Shown here piece after piece: positions 1-8,751 of a stretch of DNA of 64,000 nt (positions within the stretch are counted from its first letter, which is position 1; each line of letters begins with the position of its first letter). Made by a program: the position numbers and the translations under genes. The notes under the pieces were generated by a model. The model made no database searches. It was not told the DNA's origin and saw only the letters and a list, made by a program, of their open reading frames with translations. The stretch covers positions 1 through 64,000 of the forward strand of contig CAXYYO010000011.1 in NCBI GenBank assembly GCA_964293305.1, written 5' to 3'. This DNA is from CALAGJ01 sp964293305. Lineage in GTDB: Bacteria; Bacteroidota; Bacteroidia; Chitinophagales; Chitinophagaceae.

Positions 1-72
1 TTTTTCAAGCAGCTGACATTCTGGGTCTTTACCTAAATTTCCACTTAGGATTACTTTATTAATGCTACGCAT
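1..72 (-). CDS. ssb: Single-stranded DNA-binding protein, N-terminal fragment cut by window edge
   Basis: Only the first 24 codons lie in the window; the gene runs leftward off the edge. The reverse-strand reading begins with ATG and gives MRSINKVILSGNLGKDPE, then CQLLEK. This is the typical first beta-strand of bacterial SSB (NKVILxGNLGKDPE), which coats single-stranded DNA in replication, recombination and repair. The match is short but highly characteristic. The rest of the OB fold and the acidic tail cannot be seen. Confidence 0.8.
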   Translation of the reverse strand, partial: MRSINKVILSGNLGKDPECQLLEK

Positions 73-146
73 AGTTTCCAATATTGTGCTTAATGAATCA
101 AATATAAATGGTGAAATTGACTGAACATCAATTTAAAGGATTTATG

Positions 147-223
147 TGATTTGCCTCATTTGCGATTGCTTCGTTTCACTCGCAATGACGGATACTGCTT
201 AATCATTGCCCGTGGGGCTAATT
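147..223. repeat. Degenerate intergenic repeat, copy 1
   Basis: A 77-base stretch that aligns end to end with a second 77-base stretch about 100 bases downstream. Shared blocks are tgattt, ttgcttcg, ttca, tcgcaat, gga, and a catt(g/c)ccc-like block near the right end. The core resembles the 'gattgcttcg...ctcgcaatgacg' type of interspersed repeat seen between genes in various bacterial genomes. No ORF covers it. It may be a relic of a mobile or structural repeat. Confidence 0.45.
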
Positions 224-250
224 GTCTGGATCTTGATTTATGGGATTGAA

Positions 251-327
251 TGATTTACATGATTTATTTTGCTTCGGTTCATTCGCAATAAAGGAGCGTG
301 CATCATCATTCCCCGAAGGGATATATT
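251..327. repeat. Degenerate intergenic repeat, copy 2
   Basis: Second, more diverged copy of the 77-base repeat between ssb and gldA, in the same orientation and of the same length. The core reads ttgcttcggttcattcgcaa. The remainder of the space between the two genes shows no ORF and no RNA gene that I recognise. Confidence 0.4.
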
Positions 328-448
328 CCTGAATATCTTTTAAAATTACAGCACTAATTTGTTGCTACAGGTAAATGCAAGGGGGGTTTATGATGGATAT
401 GAAATGATTGGTGCAAATAGCTCCATTTATACTTATTGTTTATGACAA

Positions 449-456
449 TATATTTG
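449..456 (+). promoter_or_regulatory. Candidate Bacteroidota -7 element upstream of gldA
   Basis: The octamer TATATTTG matches the Bacteroidota -7 consensus TAnnTTTG and ends 14 bases before the gldA ATG. I see no convincing TTG-type -33 element at the expected distance, so this is tentative. Confidence 0.3.
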
Positions 457-470
457 TACAAATATTTTGA

Positions 471-1373
471 ATGAGTATTAGTGTGAGTAATTTAACCCTT
501 CAGTATGGTGCACAATATGCTATTAAGGAAATAAGTTTTGCAGTGGATAAGGCGGAGGTGGTTGGTTTTTTGGGGCCCAATGGTGCAGGTAAAAGTACTA
601 CTATGAAAATTCTTACCGGTTATCTTTCTGCTCAGGCTGGCCAAGCTCATATATGTGGGCTAAATGTACAGGAGCACCCTCTTGAAATTAAACAAAAAAT
701 TGGCTATCTGTCTGAGGCAAATCCTTTATATTATGATATGTATATCAGGGAATATTTGGGTTTTATAGCGGCTACATTTAATATATCAAATCCTAAAAAA
801 GCCATTGAGCAAGTTATTGATCTGACTGGGCTGGGGGTGGAGGCTCATAAACGCACAGGCCAGTTGAGTAAGGGTTATAAACAGCGTGTGGGCCTAGCTG
901 CTGCATTAATTCATGACCCGGAAGTGCTCATTTTGGATGAACCTACGAGTGGTCTTGACCCCAATCAAGTATTGGAAATAAGAGATATTATAAAAGAACA
1001 AGCACGTAGTAAAACCATATTATTTTCATCGCATATCCTCAGCGAAGTAGAAGCGGTGTGCAAAAGGGTACTCATTATAAATAAGGGCGTGATTGTAGCA
1101 GATGACACATTGGATAACCTCAAACAAAACTCATCTGTAGGCAGCCTGTATTTTAAATTTGATAGGATGATTACATTGGATTTTTTTGAAAGTATAAGAG
1201 GTATTTCTGCTGCGCAGAATGAAGGCAATGTTTGGGTGATATCCGGTAGCCCATTACCATTGCTTCGTAAACAAATTATTGAGAAAGCAATGCAACAAAA
1301 CATAGATATTGTATCCATAGAAAACAGGCAGCAGCAATTGGAAGATGTCTTTAGATCTTTGACGAATGTGTAG
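471..1373 (+). CDS. gldA: GldA-like ABC transporter ATP-binding protein
   Basis: A 300-residue ABC ATPase. The Walker A motif GPNGAGKST is at residues 35-43, the signature LSKGY at 132-136, and Walker B with its glutamate (EVLILDEPTSGLDP) at about 151-164. The spacing LSEANPLYYDMYIREYL and the C-terminal extension of about 90 residues are typical of GldA. That is the ATPase of the GldA-GldF-GldG transporter required for gliding motility in Flavobacterium. No gldF or gldG permease lies next to it here, so a stand-alone ABC-2 ATPase of another kind remains possible. The ATG start follows a candidate TAnnTTTG promoter. Confidence 0.8.
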   Translation: MSISVSNLTLQYGAQYAIKEISFAVDKAEVVGFLGPNGAGKSTTMKILTGYLSAQAGQAHICGLNVQEHPLEIKQKIGYLSEANPLYYDMYIREYLGFIAATFNISNPKKAIEQVIDLTGLGVEAHKRTGQLSKGYKQRVGLAAALIHDPEVLILDEPTSGLDPNQVLEIRDIIKEQARSKTILFSSHILSEVEAVCKRVLIINKGVIVADDTLDNLKQNSSVGSLYFKFDRMITLDFFESIRGISAAQNEGNVWVISGSPLPLLRKQIIEKAMQQNIDIVSIENRQQQLEDVFRSLTNV

Positions 1374-1426
1374 AAGGATTAGGCTTGTACATCAATATTT
1401 TTTCCTTATTTTATCATCCAATAAAT

Positions 1427-2998
1427 TTACTTTTTTACCATTTTGCGGGCATCTATTGCTACAAACCCTTCCTGCGAACTGAGGGTGTGTATGGCTTTAA
1501 TGTTTTCATCCCAAATGGGTAAGGTTTTGCTGATGCGTTTTTCCTGATAAGCTGTGGGTGTTAGCAGTTCAATTTCATTAAGATTGATGGCATAACCATA
1601 AGTACAGCTACAATCCTGAGATGGGCGTATCAGTTTGTTGTCTTCTATATACAAATTGCCGGCAGGCCTTGCAGTACGCACATCACTCACTAAAGGATTT
1701 TGGGTATGTGCAGTCCATTGATCTGTAAGAAAATGTGGGGCATGAAATACATAGAGTTCGTCCCAGGCACTGGCTCCATCATTCTCTTTTATGTTTGTAA
1801 ACAACCACCACTTGTCTTCATGAAAGTATAAGGTAGAATCCACTGCATGCAGGTTTTGCATAAGTACTTTTTCGAGCTCCCACCTATATGGAAAAGCAGT
1901 GGCTCTATATAGTTCTATCGTTTTGTTGGCACTGGATTCGGGTAGCATATAAATTTCGTCATTATGCTGAAAAATGAATGGATAAGAAAGGTGATAAGGT
2001 TTATCCAGTACAACCTGTGGTGAGGATGCCTGGCCCTCATCATCTATCGTTAATACACTGATATGTGCCTTCTTGGTGGCATATAAATATTCCTCAAAAA
2101 AAATGTATCGGGTGTTGTTATGAATGAATACTGAAGGGTCTGCCCAGAATGCTTTTTTTGGTGCAGTTATGCTTTTATACTTTGAAAAATCTGTGGATAC
2201 TTTTTTATCGGGTGCTGTATGATGTAGGAGTAGCCACTGCTGAAATTTTTTTCTTTTCTGAATATATCTTTTGCCTTCGGCCAATATTTTTTTGAGCAGA
2301 AACTGTAGCATCAATCCATTGCCCGGAGGGCGAAAATATCTGGTGGCTGTAAGTGCATCATTTTCTATTTTTTGTAAGGTGCCAGTACGCTGATAGGCGG
2401 CAATAACACGGCTTGCAAAAGCTGCTGCCTTCCAACAGGCTATATTTAAATTTCTATTAATATATGGCTGTGTGGAGGAATAACTTGCATACAATACTTC
2501 TGGCTTTTTAGCATTTGCATATTCTACCATTAAGCATACAGGTGTACTGCATTCTTGTTTGATAACTGCGTGTGCTACAGCACTGGCTGCCTGCGCATTA
2601 AAAAGATTTCCGGGGCCAAAATACCAAGTGCCCAGTACAGGAATTGCTTTGATCGATTCCGGTATTATTTTGCTGCTCAGATTTAAAATGCAGTGCGGCT
2701 GCCATTGTTTAATAATGGCTATATCCGTTTCGGCTGCTATAGGTAAATGTTGAATTGATGGTGGCCATTGTTTGGCAGCAAATGCATTGGGTTTGGGTTT
2801 GCTTATTTTATTTTCCAACTTTCGATACAACCTGTAAGTTAGTTCAGAAAATTGATGCGGTTTGCTATGTTTTTTTTGCTGGTGAATGATGCCTGCAAAT
2901 TTAACCCCCGGTTGTGCAGATAGCTTTTCTATACAAAGCAATAACCATGCAGGCAATTGTTTATCATACACATAAAATGCAATGGTGAAATCTGTCAT
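1427..2998 (-). CDS. GINT1-like propeller protein with formyltransferase-like N-terminus
   Basis: 523 residues in two parts. Residues 1 to about 200 look like a formyltransferase-fold region: an alternating strand-helix pattern, then a block of the type 'CILNLSSKIIPESI...GTWYFGPG'. The usual catalytic Asn-His pair of formyltransferases is not obvious. Residues from about 255 to the end are rich in repeated aromatic motifs (KKAFWADPSVF, TRYIFFEE, MLPESS, WELEKVL, DSTLYFHEDKWWLF). They match the propeller-like domain of plant glucosamine inositolphosphorylceramide transferase 1 and bacterial homologues found in polysaccharide clusters. It is the last gene of the leftward glycan operon, starting directly after the GT4 stop codon. 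Its exact reaction is unknown. Confidence 0.6.
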   Translation of the reverse strand: MTDFTIAFYVYDKQLPAWLLLCIEKLSAQPGVKFAGIIHQQKKHSKPHQFSELTYRLYRKLENKISKPKPNAFAAKQWPPSIQHLPIAAETDIAIIKQWQPHCILNLSSKIIPESIKAIPVLGTWYFGPGNLFNAQAASAVAHAVIKQECSTPVCLMVEYANAKKPEVLYASYSSTQPYINRNLNIACWKAAAFASRVIAAYQRTGTLQKIENDALTATRYFRPPGNGLMLQFLLKKILAEGKRYIQKRKKFQQWLLLHHTAPDKKVSTDFSKYKSITAPKKAFWADPSVFIHNNTRYIFFEEYLYATKKAHISVLTIDDEGQASSPQVVLDKPYHLSYPFIFQHNDEIYMLPESSANKTIELYRATAFPYRWELEKVLMQNLHAVDSTLYFHEDKWWLFTNIKENDGASAWDELYVFHAPHFLTDQWTAHTQNPLVSDVRTARPAGNLYIEDNKLIRPSQDCSCTYGYAINLNEIELLTPTAYQEKRISKTLPIWDENIKAIHTLSSQEGFVAIDARKMVKK

Positions 2999-4105
2999 TT
3001 ACCTTAATGCTTTATAAAGATCAATAATTTCATTTACCTGCTTGGTAAGTGAATAGTTATTTACAACAAATGCCCTTGCTTTATTGCTTTCTTCGAGGTA
3101 TCGTTGAGGTTCTTTTGTATAGGCACAAATAACTTGTGCAATGGCAGCAGCATTGTATGTATCAAACTTGTGGCCAATGCCGGGTATGTCTAATTGCTTG
3201 ATGCCTCCTACATTGCTTACCACTGGCACACAGCCACTACTCATGGCTTCCATAATGGCAAGTGGCAAGCCTTCAAAATCGCTGGTGAGGAGAAATATAT
3301 CAATGCGTTTATAGGCTTCTGCAGTGCTGCTCATTTTGCCAGGTAATTCAATTTTGCCAGACATACCTAATGCTTGTATTTTATTGCGCAGCATTTCATC
3401 ATCCGGTCCATCACCCACCATTAAAAATTCAATGTTAGGATTGAGTTTATGAATTTCAGCTGCTACTTCTGCCCATTTATCTACCCGCTTTTGTGGTCTA
3501 AATCTTGCTACCAAACCCACAGTAAGTTTTTCTGCAGCATTTACATTTTGCCGCTCCGGATTATGAAAAGTGGCCGTATCAATGCCATTCAATATAGTAA
3601 CTGGATGGTTGGTTTTATAAAACCATCCTTTTTGATTTTGCTTTATTATTTTACTTACTTCATGGCTTACAGAAATGATGCTATCATTTAAACCATAAGT
3701 ATAACCGCTGAGGTAGTAATTATACTTTGTATAGGAGGTTACCAGATTGTGCTCGCTGTAAATAAATTTTGTTTTACCTGCGGTAAATAATTTTGCCACA
3801 ATACCCATCCATCCGGCCACGGGTAAATGCATATGCACCATATCATATTTTCCCCTGGCGATATGTATTAAAAACCGAATGTATTCTATTAAAAATTTCC
3901 AATGTGTAATTTTATAATAATATACCTTATTGATATTTGGCGTTACATCTGGCACTAAGCCCAATTTGATATGATCTAAAATAAATAAATCACTATCCAC
4001 TTCCTTTTTAAATTCGGGTGTTTTAAAAAATTCTCGGAGCAATACTTCTGCGCCACCATAACTAAATACCCGAATAACGTGTGCTACTTTTATTTTTTTA
4101 TTCAT
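2999..4105 (-). CDS. Glycosyltransferase family 4
   Basis: A GT-B fold glycosyltransferase of about 368 residues. The N-terminal part carries the glycine-rich acceptor-side motif (YGGAEVLL, near residue 16). The C-terminal part has the nucleotide-sugar motif EGLPLAIMEAMSSGCVPVV, with the E-x7-E pair typical of GT4. The preceding segment 'VGLVARFRPQKR' begins the second Rossmann domain. I chose the ATG start that gives MNKKIKVAHVIR rather than the in-frame TTG two codons upstream. It lies between a sulfotransferase (14-20 bases away) and the GINT1-like gene (no gap). It probably adds one sugar to the glycan that its neighbours sulfate and acylate. Confidence 0.85.
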   Translation of the reverse strand: MNKKIKVAHVIRVFSYGGAEVLLREFFKTPEFKKEVDSDLFILDHIKLGLVPDVTPNINKVYYYKITHWKFLIEYIRFLIHIARGKYDMVHMHLPVAGWMGIVAKLFTAGKTKFIYSEHNLVTSYTKYNYYLSGYTYGLNDSIISVSHEVSKIIKQNQKGWFYKTNHPVTILNGIDTATFHNPERQNVNAAEKLTVGLVARFRPQKRVDKWAEVAAEIHKLNPNIEFLMVGDGPDDEMLRNKIQALGMSGKIELPGKMSSTAEAYKRIDIFLLTSDFEGLPLAIMEAMSSGCVPVVSNVGGIKQLDIPGIGHKFDTYNAAAIAQVICAYTKEPQRYLEESNKARAFVVNNYSLTKQVNEIIDLYKALR

Positions 4106-4125
4106 GGACAACAGCGTTAATAAAC

Positions 4126-5058
4126 TTACCTATTTACAATATCTAGGATGCGATTTTTGGTTTCATCACTAAATACCGTTTTTGTATTTTCGGCAGTATT
4201 TCTATTTTGTATTTTCATGTTGTCAATATATGCCTGCACATATTTGCTGGGTGGCAGCTCTGTAAAGTCAAGCATTTGTTGAATAAATATTTGGGGGTTG
4301 GCTACAAAATCTTCATAGCGCATTTCAAGCACATTCAAATTGAGCTTTTTGATTTCATAAGCAGCAGTATCCATCAGCTTTTTATATTGAAATGCAGTTA
4401 TTAAAGCGGGATCATTTTTTAATGTTTCTGCTTCTGCTATTTCAGCCTCGGAGTATGCACCCAGCCACCAAAGTTTGTTGATACCCATACGCTGCCAAAA
4501 ACCTACTTGAAGCCAGCTTCTTACAGTTGGAATAGGATCTCTGACGATATTGATAATTTTTGCATCGGGGAATACGCTGGTCAAAAATTCTAATCTTGCA
4601 GGGCCTGTAAATTTCATGAATAATCGCTGCCTGCCTTGGTATTTTACCATTTTTGAAAGATAGCTACGCATATAGGTTGCTTCTTCATTTGTAGCTTTTG
4701 TATCTAATAAAAATCCTCTTGAAAAATCAATGCGTGGGCCTGTAATTTTTTCCCAAAGGCCATAAAGTTCTACGGGATTAAAAATAAATAATTGGGTTAT
4801 AAAACTGCCCCAGCCTTGACGGGTGTTTTTTGAAAAACCTACATATTTCCAAAAGCGTGGAATACGCCAAATTTTATTATCAAAAAAATATCGCCACAGG
4901 CTAATGAGTGGTGTAAATTTTAGGACTTCATTATATTGGCTATGCCATCCTAACTGCTCATGCTGTATGATTATTTCAGATATGATGGTGGTACCGCTGC
5001 GTCCGCTACCAATAATGAGAATTGGCTTTTTTAGCACTGTATCTTTCACTTCATTCAT
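4126..5058 (-). CDS. PAPS-dependent sulfotransferase, paralogue 2
   Basis: 310 residues, a P-loop sulfotransferase of the Sulfotransfer family. The 5'-phosphosulfate-binding loop GSGRSGTT is at residues 17-24. The 3'-phosphate-binding segment NIVRDPIPTVRSW, with the conserved Arg and Ser, is near residue 170. It should transfer sulfate from PAPS to a hydroxyl of a carbohydrate in the cytoplasm or at the inner membrane face. It is clearly paralogous along its whole length to the gene just upstream (shared GPRIDFSRGFL, KFTGPAR/KLTGPAR, ALxxAFQYKKLM, RYEDFV), so the pair arose by tandem duplication. Two copies suggest two acceptor positions. Confidence 0.88.
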   Translation of the reverse strand: MNEVKDTVLKKPILIIGSGRSGTTIISEIIIQHEQLGWHSQYNEVLKFTPLISLWRYFFDNKIWRIPRFWKYVGFSKNTRQGWGSFITQLFIFNPVELYGLWEKITGPRIDFSRGFLLDTKATNEEATYMRSYLSKMVKYQGRQRLFMKFTGPARLEFLTSVFPDAKIINIVRDPIPTVRSWLQVGFWQRMGINKLWWLGAYSEAEIAEAETLKNDPALITAFQYKKLMDTAAYEIKKLNLNVLEMRYEDFVANPQIFIQQMLDFTELPPSKYVQAYIDNMKIQNRNTAENTKTVFSDETKNRILDIVNR

Positions 5059-5073
5059 ACAACAATTGTACTT

Positions 5074-5988
5074 TTAATTGGAAGTATATGGAGCTACTAT
5101 CTCGAGAATTTTTTGTTTTGTTTCGTCTGAAATTGCTGTTTTTTCAGACTTAGCCTGTCGGTCATTTCTGTTTTTTACAGATATTTTTTCATCCATATAT
5201 TTATCAATGAGTCTGGATGATTGTAAACCTGTAAAATCTAGAATTTGGTTAATAACAGCCTTACTATCTTTTACAAAATCTTCATATCTTACAGTAAGCA
5301 TATTTGGATTCATTTTAGCTATTTCCAAATCAGTGGTTTCCATCAATTTTTTATACTGAAAAGCTGCAAATAATGCTGGGTCAGCAGCATATTTCTTTGC
5401 TTGTATGAGTTCTTCTTCATTATAAGCACCTGTCCACCAAAGTTGGTCAGTAATTTGAGTACTCCATACTACTTCCATCCAACTGCGTACTGTGGGCACC
5501 GGGCTTCTGGTAATATTTATAAAAATTGCATCTGGAAATAAGCTCATGAGGTATTCCATACGGGCTGGTCCTGTAAGTTTAAATGCAAGTCGCTTACGGT
5601 TTTGAAATTTTACTAACTTATTTAAGAAACTGCGTATAGGGCCACGCTCTTCATTGGTGGCTCTCTCATTCATCAAAAACCCTCTACTAAAATCAATGCG
5701 TGGACCAGTGAGTTTTTCCCAAAATGTATATCGCTCTATTGGTCGAAAACACATATAGTTGATGAACCCTTTATTGTTTTGGGTATTCATACCTATGTAT
5801 CTCCAATATTTGTTATCAAACAACCTACGGGCATAATTCACATAAGCGTTTTTTGGAAAAAGCTCCTGATAATTATTATGCCAAGCCAAATCTTCATGCT
5901 GAAATATGATATCACTAATAATGGTGGTACCACTGCGACCCGTACCAAATATGATGATGGGTTTTTGTAGAAATTGTTCTGTTGACAT
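5074..5988 (-). CDS. PAPS-dependent sulfotransferase, paralogue 1
   Basis: 304 residues. The P-loop GTGRSGTT is at residues 15-22 and the 3'-phosphate-binding segment NITRSPVPTVRSW near residue 165. It carries the same middle block (GPRIDFSRGFL, KLTGPARMEYL) as the next gene, to which it is a tandem paralogue. It lies 39 bases after the SGNH-like gene and 15 bases before the second sulfotransferase, so the genes are probably co-transcribed. The substrate is inferred to be the same surface glycan handled by the neighbouring glycosyltransferase and acyltransferase. No PAPS synthesis genes (cysD, cysN, cysC) are in the window. Confidence 0.88.
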   Translation of the reverse strand: MSTEQFLQKPIIIFGTGRSGTTIISDIIFQHEDLAWHNNYQELFPKNAYVNYARRLFDNKYWRYIGMNTQNNKGFINYMCFRPIERYTFWEKLTGPRIDFSRGFLMNERATNEERGPIRSFLNKLVKFQNRKRLAFKLTGPARMEYLMSLFPDAIFINITRSPVPTVRSWMEVVWSTQITDQLWWTGAYNEEELIQAKKYAADPALFAAFQYKKLMETTDLEIAKMNPNMLTVRYEDFVKDSKAVINQILDFTGLQSSRLIDKYMDEKISVKNRNDRQAKSEKTAISDETKQKILEIVAPYTSN

Positions 5989-6027
5989 AAATTGTTGCTT
6001 GATTTTTTTAGGACTTATAAATCATTA

Positions 6028-7101
6028 TTATTCTAATATTTTCCTTACTGGTTTCATACCCTCAAAGCGAAAAACACTATCCACTTTAAGGCTATCTTGA
6101 GGCCATATTGGAGAGAATTTCAAAATGTTTTTTCCTGCTTCATCCTGATCAAGATACTTCTTGATTTGTACAATAAAAGTATCCACAAATTTGCGAGCTC
6201 CTCTATCATTCATGTGTACATAATCATAAAAATAATCTGTCTTTAAAAACTCCGGATCAGATGCGTAGTGGAAATAGGGAACATTATATTGTTTCAATAT
6301 TTTCTTGAATTCCACCATAGATTTTGTATCTCCAAAAGGGGCAATATATAGGGGTGACATTACAGCTACTAATTTGATATTATTATCTAAAACTGTTGTT
6401 ATGAAGCGCTCAAACTGGTTGCGGGCAAAAGTGTCCATGTCTTTAGCATCATCAAATTCATAGGGTGGTGGTGGGCCGTCAATTCTTGTGCCTCTAAGTG
6501 CCAAGTAACCTTGTTTTACATCTGATGGATTTCCCATTTCTGTATTTGCAGACAATCCTTCAATAGTTGGAAGAATATAAGAATTGTAAGCATACAGTTT
6601 TGAAATTTGTGCTTTGCGTAGTTCCTCCGGAAAATTCATTTCTGCCACTTTTTTAAAGTCTTCATCCCTCCGAACATATGGCAAAATGGTGGAAGCCATA
6701 ACCAATCTACTGTTTTCACCACTTCTGAAAGTAAACTCCTTTGGTGTGATGTCCAATATGATTAACTTGGGTTTATACTTTGTTAATGCCATGGGCATAA
6801 TGGAAGAGTGATACAATATATTTGAATTTTGTCTGCTACAATTGAAGCAGCTTAATCCAAAACTATCTGTGAAAAGCTCTGTAACATAGGTATGCACACC
6901 TCGGCTACTACCATAAATAACAATATCTTCTTTGGGATCTTTTACACTATGGCGAAAATTTGCAATGTCACCCTGCGGTCTTTTATTATATAGTGTTTCT
7001 ACTAACGTTCCAAAAATGCGATCACACACAAAAAGAAGAACAAGAAATATAAATAACTTGAAGAAAAATTTTTTTACATCTTTTATTTCTGCTGCCGTCA
7101 T
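6028..7101 (-). CDS. SGNH-hydrolase-like membrane-anchored protein partnering MBOAT
   Basis: 357 residues. One N-terminal transmembrane helix (residues about 12-30, FFFKLFIFLVLLFV) is followed by an extracytoplasmic domain. A GSSRG motif near residue 63 stands where SGNH/GDSL hydrolases carry the catalytic serine block. YDYVHMNDRGARKF near residue 305 supplies the D-x-x-H pair of block V. Proteins of this layout (AlgX, AlgJ or DltD-like) work with an MBOAT protein to move acyl groups onto exported polysaccharides. The gene lies 18 bases after the MBOAT gene, which supports that partnership. The acyl group and acceptor are not known. Confidence 0.65.
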   Translation of the reverse strand: MTAAEIKDVKKFFFKLFIFLVLLFVCDRIFGTLVETLYNKRPQGDIANFRHSVKDPKEDIVIYGSSRGVHTYVTELFTDSFGLSCFNCSRQNSNILYHSSIMPMALTKYKPKLIILDITPKEFTFRSGENSRLVMASTILPYVRRDEDFKKVAEMNFPEELRKAQISKLYAYNSYILPTIEGLSANTEMGNPSDVKQGYLALRGTRIDGPPPPYEFDDAKDMDTFARNQFERFITTVLDNNIKLVAVMSPLYIAPFGDTKSMVEFKKILKQYNVPYFHYASDPEFLKTDYFYDYVHMNDRGARKFVDTFIVQIKKYLDQDEAGKNILKFSPIWPQDSLKVDSVFRFEGMKPVRKILE

Positions 7102-7119
7102 GGAATAAATAATTATTTA

Positions 7120-8544
7120 TTAAAATTGAAAATAAAGAAATTGACTACCATTGAAAACACCAATCATTAAGATTAAAACCATAATGGCTAAATAGGATGA
7201 ATACCTAATTACAACATTATTGTTATTTAAACCCTTAACCTTCGGCAGGTATTCTTGAATTAGTTCAATTACCAAAAGAATGGCTCCTACATATAGACAA
7301 TAGTGAAATGTTATTGGTGGTTCACCCTTAAACATGTGCCCAAACTTTGCTGGATTAAATACTGTTTTGAATATATGCCAAGCGTCCTTCATGGATAAAG
7401 AGCGATAGAAAATAAGCATGGGGACATACATGAGCAGAGAAAATATTGTACCCGAAATTATTAGAGGAACTTTTGGAATCCATTTTTTTGGCTTCACCAA
7501 TTTCATATAGTATCTTTCTACAATTATCATCAAACCTGTATAAGCACCAGCACAGATATAGGTAAATGAAGGCCCATGCCAAAAACCGCTCAGTGTAAAA
7601 ATGAGCATTATGCCTACAAAAATTTTCGCCTGACTTTTTTTACCACTGGTGGTAAAAGGCAGGAAGACATAATCCCTAAACCAAGTGTAAAGAGAAATAT
7701 GCCAACGGATGACGCGTTCAGTAAAATTCTTTGCAAGTAGTGGTCTTCGGAAGTTTTCCATTAAATCGTACCCCATCACTTTGGCACTTCCAATAGCTAT
7801 ATCAGAATATCCGGAAAAATCACAATATGATTGTAGGATAAAAAAAATGCTAGCAACAAAAAGTGTAAGCCCACCGTGGTTGTAAGGATTATTGTAAACT
7901 GCATTCACATAGATTCCCATCCTGTCTGCAATTACTAATTTTTTAAAGAAACCCCACAACATTATTTTCAATCCTGCCACTACTCTGTTATATTCAAACT
8001 GTTTTTCTTCATAAAACTGGTGTATCATGTTTTGAGGGCGCTCTATCGGTCCTGCCACTAATTGTGGGAAAAACATGACATATAATGCGTAAATGCCAAA
8101 ATTTCTTTCGGGTTTATAGTTGCCACGATATATTTCGATAGTATAACTCATGGCTTGAAAAGTGTGAAATGAAAGACCTACTGGCAATGCCCACCCTATA
8201 TTTTTTATGGGATTCGTCATTTCAAAGACACCTAAAAAAGTAGATATGCCATCATTTATAAAATTGAAATATTTAAAAACACTTAAAATAAGCAGATTGG
8301 CCACGATACTGATGAGTAAATATAATTTTCGCTTTTTGCCCTTGGCATTTTCTATAAAAATACCCGCAAAATAGTCAACAATGATGGTAAAGAGCAGTAC
8401 AAAAATGTAATACCAAATGTAGTCCATATAGAAAATACAACTACTCACAAGCAGCAAAAGCCACCTGAATTTGTGGGGTATTAGAAAGTATAAACCAATA
8501 ACTATAATGAAGAAATAAATAAAAGTAAGCGAATTGAAAAGCAT
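7120..8544 (-). CDS. MBOAT family O-acyltransferase (AlgI-like)
   Basis: About 474 residues with some ten hydrophobic helices. Family hallmarks are LVAGPIERP (a variant of the usual 'GPI-R' block), SYCDFSGYSDIAIG, RWHISLYTWFRDYVFLP and LSGFWHGPSFTY, which holds the invariant catalytic histidine near residue 320. AlgI-type proteins pass an acyl group across the inner membrane to an SGNH-like partner that modifies a polysaccharide. I set the start at MLFNSLTFIYFF, where AlgI homologues begin. The open frame extends 35 codons further upstream, but that stretch is not family-like. It is the first gene of the leftward glycan operon. Confidence 0.9.
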   Translation of the reverse strand: MLFNSLTFIYFFIIVIGLYFLIPHKFRWLLLLVSSCIFYMDYIWYYIFVLLFTIIVDYFAGIFIENAKGKKRKLYLLISIVANLLILSVFKYFNFINDGISTFLGVFEMTNPIKNIGWALPVGLSFHTFQAMSYTIEIYRGNYKPERNFGIYALYVMFFPQLVAGPIERPQNMIHQFYEEKQFEYNRVVAGLKIMLWGFFKKLVIADRMGIYVNAVYNNPYNHGGLTLFVASIFFILQSYCDFSGYSDIAIGSAKVMGYDLMENFRRPLLAKNFTERVIRWHISLYTWFRDYVFLPFTTSGKKSQAKIFVGIMLIFTLSGFWHGPSFTYICAGAYTGLMIIVERYYMKLVKPKKWIPKVPLIISGTIFSLLMYVPMLIFYRSLSMKDAWHIFKTVFNPAKFGHMFKGEPPITFHYCLYVGAILLVIELIQEYLPKVKGLNNNNVVIRYSSYLAIMVLILMIGVFNGSQFLYFQF

Positions 8545-8751
8545 GCCTATGTTTTTGGGGCGCAAACATAATGAATCTAACTCAATGAGTGAACATACGA
8601 TTTGTTTGAATGTAGCCAATATCGCCAGCCCTGTAAAGACAAACTCCAAATATCATAATACATGGAAAAAATAATTTGAAATCGATTCATTTACTTTCAA
8701 TTCCTCATTTCTCTGCATATTGCCATAATTTTTAATATAATTTATTGTAAT

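Noticed and set aside
8545..8649. Longer MBOAT frame with 35 extra N-terminal residues
   Set aside because: The extra part does not resemble the family; AlgI-type proteins begin at the internal ATG chosen here.
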